DNA from: Verrucomicrobiota bacterium
GTDB taxonomy: Bacteria; Verrucomicrobiota; Verrucomicrobiia; Verrucomicrobiales; DEV007
Length of the DNA stretch: 5,407 nucleotides
Assembly (NCBI GenBank): GCA_013152075.1
Contig: JAADHD010000004.1
Location: forward strand, 1 to 5,407
Direction of reading: 5' to 3'
The position numbers and the translations under genes were made by a program. How positions within the stretch are numbered: the stretch's first letter is position 1; every line of letters begins with the position of its first letter. The notes below the pieces were generated by a model. The model was not told where the DNA came from. It saw only the letters and a list, made by a program, of their open reading frames with translations, and did no database searches. This document shows, one piece after another, positions 1 to 5,390 of the stretch.

Positions 1-1
1 C

Positions 2-1093
2 TCATTCAGTTTCTATATGCGGGAAGCCAAAAAGTTGAGAGCAAAAGGCTTGTTTGCAGAAAGTGACGAGCCACATACCTGGGGGTTTTATTCGGCGGCG
101 ACGGGTGATGCGGGCGTCACGCGGATGCCGGTGGTGAATCGTGACCCGATTGCCTACGAGCCGGAGCGCCTGAAAAATGTGCGGGCTCGTTTGCTGATTC
201 GTGGGGATATTTCCAAACCCGGGCCGGAGCTTGATAGTGGTTGGCCGGTGGTTTTGGGAAAAACGCCTACTTCACTGGGCAAGAAACCGCGTGTTGCCCT
301 CGCCGACTGGATGGCGAATCCGGGTAATCCGCTGGTGTCGCGGGTTTGGGTGAATCGCTTGTGGCAGTATCATTTTGGTCAGGGAATTGTTTCGACGCCA
401 AGTGATTTTGGAACCCAAGGAGCCAAACCAAGCCACCCTCAATTGTTGGATTGGTTGTCAGCGGAATTGATGGATAACGCATGGAGCACCAAGCATATCC
501 ATCGGCTGATTGTGATGTCGGCTACCTACAAACAGCAGCGGAAATTTGACGCAAAAAATGCCGGTATTGACCCGGAGAACCGCCTGTTGTGGAACTGGCC
601 GCGTCGACGATTGCAGGCCGAAGTGATTCGCGATTCTGTATTGGCGGCAACAGGGGAGTTGGATGTTACGATCGGCGGTCCGAGCGTTCCTGTTGAGCGA
701 GAAGAAAGTGAGCTGAGGCGAACGCTTTATCTCACTCAGCGGCGCAGCGAGATGCCGGCGGTGATGAAGATGTTTGACGGGCCAGAGAACGTGTCCAGTT
801 GTTCGGCACGCGGGGTGTCAACGGTGGCGCTGCAGCCTTTGTATTTACTGAACAGTAAATTTATGTCGCGCCGAGCGCAGGCCTTGGCGGGCAAGGTGAG
901 GGATTTCGCGGGTGATGACGTTGGCTCACAGGTTGAGATATTATTTCTTAGAACTTTGGGCAGGGCGCCGGACACGGAGGAGTTGAAGAACGGTAGGGCT
1001 TTTCTGGATGTCGGAAAAGCAGAGCGTGAGGATGCTCTGGTTCGTCTTTGTCTGGCTTTGTTGAATGTGAATGAGTTTGTCTATATCCCATGA
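2..1093 (+). CDS. DUF1553 (PSD1-type) protein, C-terminal part, 5' end outside window
   Basis: This is the C-terminal 363 residues of a larger protein. The frame is open to the left edge (five codons, SFSFY, precede the ATG at 17), so that ATG is probably internal; family members usually run to about 700-1100 residues, with cytochrome-c-like and DUF1549 domains N-terminal. Counting from the ATG at 17, the DUF1553 signature is clear: RVALADWMANPGNPL (92-106), RVWVNRLWQYHFGQGIV (109-125), TPSDFG (127-132), PSHPQLLDWL (138-147), HRLIVMSATY (162-171), then QRRSEMP (241-247), the FDG and STVALQPLYLLN block (253-279) and the ending LLNVNEFVYIP. No biochemical role is established for the family. It is typical of Planctomycetota and Verrucomicrobiota, is usually secreted and sits beside DUF1501 genes, as here. 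Family call secure; molecular function unknown. Confidence 0.93.
   Translation, partial: SFSFYMREAKKLRAKGLFAESDEPHTWGFYSAATGDAGVTRMPVVNRDPIAYEPERLKNVRARLLIRGDISKPGPELDSGWPVVLGKTPTSLGKKPRVALADWMANPGNPLVSRVWVNRLWQYHFGQGIVSTPSDFGTQGAKPSHPQLLDWLSAELMDNAWSTKHIHRLIVMSATYKQQRKFDAKNAGIDPENRLLWNWPRRRLQAEVIRDSVLAATGELDVTIGGPSVPVEREESELRRTLYLTQRRSEMPAVMKMFDGPENVSSCSARGVSTVALQPLYLLNSKFMSRRAQALAGKVRDFAGDDVGSQVEILFLRTLGRAPDTEELKNGRAFLDVGKAEREDALVRLCLALLNVNEFVYIP
1090..1093 (+). promoter_or_regulatory. ATGA stop/start overlap (translational coupling)
   Basis: The TGA of the DUF1553 gene (1091-1093) shares bases with the ATG of the DUF1501 gene (1090-1092). No good Shine-Dalgarno sequence precedes this ATG, which suits re-initiation by ribosomes finishing the upstream gene. 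An alternative DUF1501 start at 1132 has AGG six bases upstream and would remove the overlap. Confidence 0.6.
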
Positions 1094-2553
1094 ATTTTAT
1101 GAAAAACGATGTTGATCATTTTGCAGGTTCGATGCTCAAACAGCCGCTGACTCGACGCTCAATATTGCAACAGGGGACGCTGGGATTTGGCTCGGTGGCG
1201 TTGGCGACGATGTTGGCTGATGATGGGCTGTTGTCTGCCGCAGAAAGTCCCCAGACACTGCCGGTCGGGCCACATTTGCCGGCGCGGGCGAAAAACATTA
1301 TATTTCTCTATATGAGTGGGGGGCCTGGCCAAACGGACACTTGGGACCCCAAGCCTTTGTTGCAAAAACTGGACGAACAGCCGGTGCCAGAGAGTATTTC
1401 GGTTAACGTTCCAAAAATTCCTCGTTCGGGAGTGAACTCCAAATTGATGGCGTCTCCCTTTCAATTCAAAAAATACGGAGAGAGTGGTATTGAAGTGTCA
1501 GAATTGTTTTCTGAAACCGCCCGCTGTGTGGACGATATATGCGTGATCCGCTCGATGAATCATCGCATCCCAGTGCATGGTCCGGGGGAGTGCATTGCAT
1601 TGACGGGTTCGCCAATCGGCGATCGTCCGAGCATGGGGGCGTGGATGACTTATGGACTGGGTAGTGAGAGTCGTAACTTGCCGGGTTTTGTGGTGATGCT
1701 TTCAAATTCCAAGGGGCCAGCGCCGCAGCGACCTGGCTGGGGGCCGGGTTTTCTACCCTCGCGTTACCAGGGCACTTTGGTCGACGGCAAGGCGGGCGTT
1801 CCCTATACTCGAATGCCCAAAAATTACACTAGAGGTAAGAGGCGGCAGCAACTGGAGTTCATCAAATGGATGAATGAAAAAAATCTGGATAAAATCGGTA
1901 GGGATTCAGAGTTGGAGGCGAGGATCGCTTCTTATGAATTGGGATATCGGATGCAATCATCGGCGCCTGAAGTTTTTGATTTGTCGGTAGAATCGAAGGA
2001 AATACGCGAGCTATACGGTTTGGATAACAAGGCTTGTGCTGAATTTGGGAGGCAGTGTTTGACCGCGCGGCGTTTGATTGAAAAAGGGGTGCGATGTATT
2101 CAGTTGAGAAATGGGGGATGGGATGCACATGGCAGCTTGAAGAGCAATCATCTGGCGAGAGCGAAAGCGACTGACCGTCCGATTGCAGCATTGCTGAAGG
2201 ATTTGAAACAGCGGGGTTTACTGGAAGAAACGCTGGTGGTGTGGGGTGGGGAATTTGGGAGGACACCAACCACGGAAGGCAGTCCGGCGCGTGAAAAAAG
2301 GGGGCGTGACCATTCACCTGCTGGATACACGATGTGGATGGCTGGAGGTGGAGTGAAGGGCGGGCAAGTGATAGGGGCGACGGATGACTTGGGTTACGTT
2401 CCGGTTGAGCGTCCGGTTTCGCCATCAGATCTTCATGCGACGATGTTACATGCGCTAGGCTTGGATCAATATAAGTTGACCTACAAACACAATAACCGTG
2501 ACGAAATCCCGACGAATTTTGGTGGAGAGGTGATCAAGGAGGTATTCGCTTGA
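1090..2553 (+). CDS. DUF1501 protein with Tat signal peptide
   Basis: A complete 487-residue protein of the DUF1501 family, which belongs to the sulfatase/alkaline-phosphatase-like fold. The N-terminus carries a twin-arginine signal: TRRSIL (21-26), a hydrophobic stretch LGFGSVALATML (31-42) and a possible cleavage site after SAA (49-51), predicting folded export to the periplasm. Family landmarks follow: IIFLYMSGGPGQTDTWDPKP (70-89), GGWDAHG (342-348), WGGEFGRTP (385-393), GRDHSP (405-410), WMAGGGVKGG (416-425) and DLHATMLHALGLD (447-459). The Asp, His and Glu in these motifs (for example D345, H347, E388, D407, H408, H449) are plausible metal ligands by analogy with sulfatase-like enzymes; that is inference. 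It is co-transcribed with the DUF1553 gene through the 4-base overlap. M15 (base 1132) would give a shorter, typical Tat n-region and is a credible alternative start. Substrate unknown. Confidence 0.93.
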   Translation: MNFMKNDVDHFAGSMLKQPLTRRSILQQGTLGFGSVALATMLADDGLLSAAESPQTLPVGPHLPARAKNIIFLYMSGGPGQTDTWDPKPLLQKLDEQPVPESISVNVPKIPRSGVNSKLMASPFQFKKYGESGIEVSELFSETARCVDDICVIRSMNHRIPVHGPGECIALTGSPIGDRPSMGAWMTYGLGSESRNLPGFVVMLSNSKGPAPQRPGWGPGFLPSRYQGTLVDGKAGVPYTRMPKNYTRGKRRQQLEFIKWMNEKNLDKIGRDSELEARIASYELGYRMQSSAPEVFDLSVESKEIRELYGLDNKACAEFGRQCLTARRLIEKGVRCIQLRNGGWDAHGSLKSNHLARAKATDRPIAALLKDLKQRGLLEETLVVWGGEFGRTPTTEGSPAREKRGRDHSPAGYTMWMAGGGVKGGQVIGATDDLGYVPVERPVSPSDLHATMLHALGLDQYKLTYKHNNRDEIPTNFGGEVIKEVFA

Positions 2554-2612
2554 TTACTCGTTAACTCGCTAAGGAAGAAGCGTTTTAGGGAATAGAATCA
2601 GGGGGGCAGGAT
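2554..2612. other. Convergent spacer between DUF1501 and EamA genes
   Basis: A 59-bp spacer between two converging genes. It holds a tandem near-duplicate octamer, ACTCGTTA (2556-2563) then ACTCGCTA (2564-2571). No canonical GC-stem plus T-run terminator is visible in either direction. Confidence 0.4.
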
Positions 2613-2631
2613 TCAGGAGGGTTTTCCTGCC
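2605..2631. terminator. Inverted repeat at the 3' end of the transporter gene, possible weak terminator
   Basis: GGCAGGA (2605-2611) and TCCTGCC (2625-2631) form a perfect 7-bp stem with a 13-base loop. The structure overlaps the last codons and stop of the minus-strand transporter. A competing shorter stem is CAGGA (2614-2618) with TCCTG (2625-2629). Neither has a T-run on the exit side, so intrinsic termination is doubtful. Confidence 0.2.
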
Positions 2632-3509
2632 ATCACCGCAATAACTATCGCAAGCATCAGCAGCAGGGTGCCGACTAGACGGTAGAGGAAAACGTTTTTG
2701 GCCAATTGACGTTCGTGGTTGCCCAATAATGGACCGACTAAAACGATCAGGATGATTGCCCAGAGTCCACGGGAACCATAGACGACATTGATACCAGTGG
2801 TGTCGTCATTGGTCGAAATAATGTATCCCATGCCGATTGCCTGAATGCCGATCAAAGTGCTGCTCCAGATGATCCATTTTCGAGGGCCCGGTCCAGCCAT
2901 CGAGGCGCGATTTTTTCGTGCCATCAAAATAAGCGCTACCAGGGAGACCAGCGCCAGACCTGCTGTCGATACGGTAAGGAAGGCTAGTGGACCGAAGTCG
3001 GGTGCCCATTTTCGCACAAAGATATCGCAAAGGGCGAATACGGCTGAGCTGGTTAAGGCCAGGCTGATCGTTAAAGCGGCGTGTGAACTTTGAGCAAAAT
3101 CCTTGGCCCCCATGACAGCGATGCCGATGGCTGACAGCACGGATGCGATAATCAGGGCAGACGAGGGAGGTTGAGATGCGAGAACGAGCGCAAAGAGGGC
3201 GACAAAAATCACCTTGGAGCCCATCAGGGGAGTGACTAGTGAAACATCACCACGGTGGATGGCGATAAAAGTGAACCAGGAGCCGATGAAAAACGTGACG
3301 CCTGTTAAGATAGGGTATTGGATCTGTTCCCAATGGATAGTCTGTTTTTCTAGAAAGATCAGGGGCAGGAAACAGAGACCTATAACCAGGTTCGAAACGT
3401 GAAAGCTGTAAATAGCTGACGCGCCTTCTTTCATCCCGCGTTTGAGGAAGATCGAACTCAGCGCGTAGAGCGCGGCTGAGAAAAAAGGAACAAGTAGATA
3501 CCAGGGCAC
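2613..3509 (-). CDS. EamA/DMT-superfamily transporter
   Basis: A 298-residue, strongly hydrophobic protein with the layout of the drug/metabolite transporter superfamily: two EamA repeats of about five helices each. Likely membrane segments are near 3-22, 34-53, 66-84, 91-110, 117-135, 146-164, 174-196, 212-231, 245-262 and 274-294. The first repeat has the typical loop-helix-4 region HRGDVSLVTPLMGSKVIF (85-102); the second has the matching NVVYGSRGLWAIILIV stretch (241-256). Such proteins act in the inner membrane and usually export amino acids, nucleotides or other small metabolites; the substrate cannot be read here. The start codon is GTG (3507-3509 on the plus strand). An in-frame stop lies three codons upstream, and the next Met (residue 26) would remove helix 1, so GTG is preferred although no clear Shine-Dalgarno is present. 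The gene converges on DUF1501 and diverges from the dehydrogenase. Confidence 0.87.
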   Translation of the reverse strand: MPWYLLVPFFSAALYALSSIFLKRGMKEGASAIYSFHVSNLVIGLCFLPLIFLEKQTIHWEQIQYPILTGVTFFIGSWFTFIAIHRGDVSLVTPLMGSKVIFVALFALVLASQPPSSALIIASVLSAIGIAVMGAKDFAQSSHAALTISLALTSSAVFALCDIFVRKWAPDFGPLAFLTVSTAGLALVSLVALILMARKNRASMAGPGPRKWIIWSSTLIGIQAIGMGYIISTNDDTTGINVVYGSRGLWAIILIVLVGPLLGNHERQLAKNVFLYRLVGTLLLMLAIVIAVMAGKPS

Positions 3510-3515
3510 GGGGGG

Positions 3516-3550
3516 ATTAAGAATTAAGAATTAAGAATTAGGAATTAGGA
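3516..3550. repeat. Tandem heptamer array, 3x ATTAAGA + 2x ATTAGGA
   Basis: Five contiguous 7-bp units fill this stretch exactly: three copies of ATTAAGA (3516, 3523, 3530) and two of ATTAGGA (3537, 3544). The array starts 7 bases upstream of the GTG start of the minus-strand transporter, so it lies in that gene's leader or promoter. Because each of the first three units holds TTAA and 7 is 1 modulo 3, those units put a TAA stop in all three frames of both strands. Confidence 0.85.
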
Positions 3551-3596
3551 GCCGAGACCGCGAAGCGGACGAGACAGTCTGAGTGAAGCGATGACA
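3551..3596. other. 46-bp GC-rich core with mini-hairpins between heptamer blocks
   Basis: This stretch interrupts the AT-rich heptamers. It contains CCGC-GAA-GCGG (3558-3568), a perfect 4-bp stem with a GAA loop; the inner GCGAAGC is a sequence known to form an unusually stable DNA mini-hairpin. AGAC-A-GTCT (3572-3580) follows, although a one-base loop cannot fold as written. The octamer GCGAAGCG (3560-3567) recurs as GTGAAGCG (3583-3590), 23 bases away. No open reading frame or known RNA is recognised. It could be a REP- or MITE-like interspersed element. Confidence 0.45.
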
Positions 3597-3610
3597 ATTA
3601 AGAATTAGGG
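3597..3610. repeat. Second heptamer block (ATTAAGA + ATTAGGG)
   Basis: Two further heptamers of the same family, ATTAAGA (3597-3603) and ATTAGGG (3604-3610), lie on the far side of the 46-bp core. They have the same order (AAGA type then AGG type) as the first block, so the core is flanked by direct repeats. Confidence 0.7.
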
Positions 3611-3718
3611 CAACTGTAGTCGGGGCGGTGATGATCGCAATGGGGAATGGAAATACTTGTGAGGAAGGTGGAAGACTTGCCGTTTGGTGTTGCGGGGATT
3701 TGAGCTACTGTTTCAGGA
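3611..3718. other. Leader/upstream region of the dehydrogenase gene
   Basis: About 108 bp between the repeat element and the dehydrogenase start. I see no convincing -35/-10 pair, riboswitch-like fold or terminator. An in-frame TGA at 3701-3703 limits how far upstream the dehydrogenase can start. Confidence 0.4.
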
Positions 3719-4732
3719 GTGTCCGAAAAACAGTTAGAGATCGTTCTGCAAAAGCCGGAAGTGTTTGTCGAATCAAGCGGGTTGATTCCTGTGGTGGGTG
3801 AAGGGGAGGCCTTGATTCGGGTGCGGCGCATAGGCGTCTGCGGAACGGATATCCACGCTTTTTATGGCAGGCAGCCGTTTTTTGAGTATCCGCGAATTCT
3901 TGGTCATGAACTGGGGGGCGAGGTGATTTCGTGTGGGGGTAGTGATTTGATCCAGGTTGGAGATTTGTGTTGTGTAGAGCCGTATATGAACAACCCGCTC
4001 AGTCAGGCATCATTGCTTGGGAAGAGTAACTGCTGTGAAGAACTGCAATGCATGGGTGTGCATTGTGATGGAGGGATGAGGAAGTTGATTAAGGTGCCGG
4101 TCGACAAGGTGCATGTGTCGTCGAAACTGAAGGTGAATCAGTTGGCCTTGGTGGAGATGTTGTGCATTGGCGCGCATGCGGTTGATCGCGCTAAAGTGGA
4201 AAAAGGCGAATACGCGATGGTGGTGGGTGCGGGGCCTATCGGGATGAGTGTGATGCAGTTTTTGCAGGCGGCCGGGATTGATGTGGCGGTGATGGATATG
4301 AATGCTGGGCGACTGGATTTTTGCCGCGAGGCGCTTGGGGTGAAAAAAATCCTGCAAGTGAAAGAGAGAACAGATGTCGAGGCTGAGATGCGGGATCTTG
4401 GCGGTGGAGATCTGCCGTCGGTGATTTTTGATGCCACGGGAAATGCGAAATCCATGATGGCAAATTTTGATCGCATTGCTCATGGCGGACGGATTGTATT
4501 TTTAGGAGAACTGAGTTTTGATGACCCTAACTTTCATCGCCGCGAGATTTCATTGTTTTCTAGTCGAAACGCGACCGCTGCAGATTTCCGCCGGGTGATC
4601 TCGATGATTGAGTCTGGTAAGATCGATACCTCACCGTGGATCACGCATCGCATGCAGTTGGCAGATGTGCCGAAACAATTCCGGGGAGTGGTCGAAGATC
4701 CGGCTTTGAGGAAAGCGGTGATCGAGGTTTAG
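3719..4732 (+). CDS. Zinc-type medium-chain alcohol/polyol dehydrogenase (LgoD/YjjN-like)
   Basis: A 337-residue medium-chain dehydrogenase/reductase, the usual family length. By recall it resembles E. coli L-galactonate 5-dehydrogenase (YjjN/LgoD): GVCGTDIHAF (39-48), QPFFEYPRILGHE (52-64), GVHCDGGM (113-120), VVGAGPIG (168-175), DATGN (238-242) and SRNATAADF (282-290). Catalytic zinc residues are present: C41, H63/E64 and E146. The GAGPIG Rossmann motif (170-175) followed by D193 at the end of strand 2 suggests NAD rather than NADP. It likely oxidises a secondary hydroxyl of a sugar acid or polyol in the cytoplasm; the exact substrate is not readable. The structural-zinc loop is degenerate: positions expected as Cys are N92, S95 and S98, with only C106 kept. 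The start is GTG with AGGAG (3715-3719) overlapping it, too close to act as a normal ribosome site; an in-frame stop at 3701 leaves no better start. Single gene, divergent from the transporter. Confidence 0.9.
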   Translation: MSEKQLEIVLQKPEVFVESSGLIPVVGEGEALIRVRRIGVCGTDIHAFYGRQPFFEYPRILGHELGGEVISCGGSDLIQVGDLCCVEPYMNNPLSQASLLGKSNCCEELQCMGVHCDGGMRKLIKVPVDKVHVSSKLKVNQLALVEMLCIGAHAVDRAKVEKGEYAMVVGAGPIGMSVMQFLQAAGIDVAVMDMNAGRLDFCREALGVKKILQVKERTDVEAEMRDLGGGDLPSVIFDATGNAKSMMANFDRIAHGGRIVFLGELSFDDPNFHRREISLFSSRNATAADFRRVISMIESGKIDTSPWITHRMQLADVPKQFRGVVEDPALRKAVIEV

Positions 4733-4736
4733 AGGA

Positions 4737-4768
4737 AGGCTGCAGGCTATAGCGGATTAGGCTGTAGG
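4737..4768. repeat. Degenerate heptamer-like repeat after the dehydrogenase gene
   Basis: AGGCTGC (4737), AGGCTAT (4744), AGCGGAT (4751) and, after one extra base, AGGCTGT (4759) followed by AGG make a decayed 7-bp tandem pattern. AGGCTGCAGG and AGGCTGTAGG match at 9 of 10 positions, 22 bases apart. It lies in the 68-bp spacer between the converging dehydrogenase and STAS genes, where no clear intrinsic terminator is seen. Confidence 0.4.
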
Positions 4769-4800
4769 AAAGAAGAAGTAAATGAAGCTACACTATTCAC

Positions 4801-5157
4801 TCAGCCGGGTAGTTGATCAAGATCGAAGCGGGTGTCTTGGAGCGGAGTAGGTAATCCGTCATCGAGCTGGAAGACGCGGTGCAGGCGCATGGTTTGTAAT
4901 ACGCCTAGCACAGAGGGGCATGAATTCCTCAGGGCAACCGGAGTGGGCAGATGGATGCGCTTGCGGATGTTGAGTAGCGCGCCGACACCCGAGCTGTCGA
5001 TGAGTTCTACCCGAGTGAAATCGATATCGACCGATTGAATGTCATCCGGGCAGAGGGCATCGAATTCGTGCCGGAACCGATGGGCGTTCGATATATCGAA
5101 GCGCTCTTCATCGACAATAATCTGAAATGCATTAGAGCCGGTTTGGAATTGGAACAT
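4801..5157 (-). CDS. STAS-domain protein (anti-sigma-factor antagonist type)
   Basis: A 118-residue protein consisting almost entirely of one STAS domain, the usual size for SpoIIAA/RsbV-like proteins. The hallmark is VELIDSSGVGALLNIRKRI (50-68). S55 in D54-S55-S56-G57 aligns with the phosphorylated Ser58 of Bacillus SpoIIAA (FMDSSGLG). Further STAS features are the acidic strand VDIDFTRV (43-50) and the C-terminal PSVLGVLQTMRLHRVFQL (81-98). Such proteins normally bind an anti-sigma kinase in a phosphorylation-controlled partner switch in the cytoplasm, though STAS domains also occur in other signalling and lipid-transport systems. No kinase, PP2C phosphatase or sigma factor is adjacent in the window, so the partner is unknown. 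The ATG at 5157-5155 lacks a clear Shine-Dalgarno. A possible promoter lies within the AT-rich palindrome about 70-95 bp upstream. Confidence 0.87.
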   Translation of the reverse strand: MFQFQTGSNAFQIIVDEERFDISNAHRFRHEFDALCPDDIQSVDIDFTRVELIDSSGVGALLNIRKRIHLPTPVALRNSCPSVLGVLQTMRLHRVFQLDDGLPTPLQDTRFDLDQLPG

Positions 5158-5224
5158 AGCTAGTCTGGTAGAGGTTCAGTAGCAGGAGACGCAGTAGAAA
5201 ATTGGAAGAGCGTTGGACAAAAGT

Positions 5225-5253
5225 ATTTTAGTATTATTGAATATAATACTAAA
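5225..5253 (-). promoter_or_regulatory. Candidate promoter/operator upstream of the STAS gene with an 11-bp inverted repeat
   Basis: Arms 5227-5237 and 5243-5253 (TTTAGTATTAT / ATAATACTAAA) are perfectly complementary over 11 bp around the 5-base centre TGAAT. On the minus strand, TAAAAT (plus-strand 5225-5230; 5 of 6 to the -10 consensus) lies 17 bp from TTTAGT (5248-5253; only 3 of 6 to the -35 consensus), upstream of the STAS gene. On the plus strand a perfect TATAAT occurs at 5242-5247 but without a -35 at proper spacing. The inverted repeat is certain; its role as operator or promoter is inferred. Confidence 0.35.
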
Positions 5254-5334
5254 CTTTAGTAATTATAGCAATAGTAATAATTTGTATTTAATAGAGGTAT
5301 CATCAAATCGTGCTATTTGAACGTCGGTTTTGAT

Positions 5335-5359
5335 ATTAATCATTGGGCCATTGGTTAAT
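5335..5359. repeat. Imperfect dyad, ATTAAT...ATTGG/CCATTGGTTAAT type
   Basis: A 25-bp stretch that is nearly self-complementary around base 5347: of 12 base pairs, ten are Watson-Crick, one is T-G and one is T-T. With no real loop it suits a protein-binding site better than a hairpin. CATTGG also occurs twice (5341-5346 and 5349-5354). Its role is unknown; it lies about 30 bp upstream of the possible start at 5391. Confidence 0.3.
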
Positions 5360-5390
5360 TCGTTTTTGGATCTATCATTTTTAATAACCT

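Noticed and set aside
1862..2425. Long minus-strand open frame (187 codons) antisense to the DUF1501 gene
   Set aside because: Its product is rich in Pro, Ser and His with no domain-like pattern, and it lies wholly opposite a well-supported gene; it is a codon-bias shadow.
3516..3610. CRISPR-like repeat/spacer arrangement
   Set aside because: Units are only 7 bp and contiguous, there is one spacer-like core, and no cas gene is present.
3598..3831. Minus-strand 77-codon frame reaching into the divergent spacer
   Set aside because: Most of it is antisense to the dehydrogenase start and it has no recognisable motif or ribosome site.
4010..4483. Minus-strand open frames (up to 157 codons) antisense to the dehydrogenase
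   Set aside because: Very His-rich, low-complexity translation opposite conserved dehydrogenase motifs; shadow frames.
4733..4800. Intrinsic terminator between the dehydrogenase and STAS genes
   Set aside because: The only self-complementary bits (for example GCTATAGC) are short, loopless palindromes without a T-run.
5213..5247. Plus-strand sigma-70 promoter TTGGAC...TATAAT
   Set aside because: The -10 is perfect but the spacer is 23 bp, well outside the usual 16-18, and no other -35 fits; it is kept only as a note in the palindrome entry.
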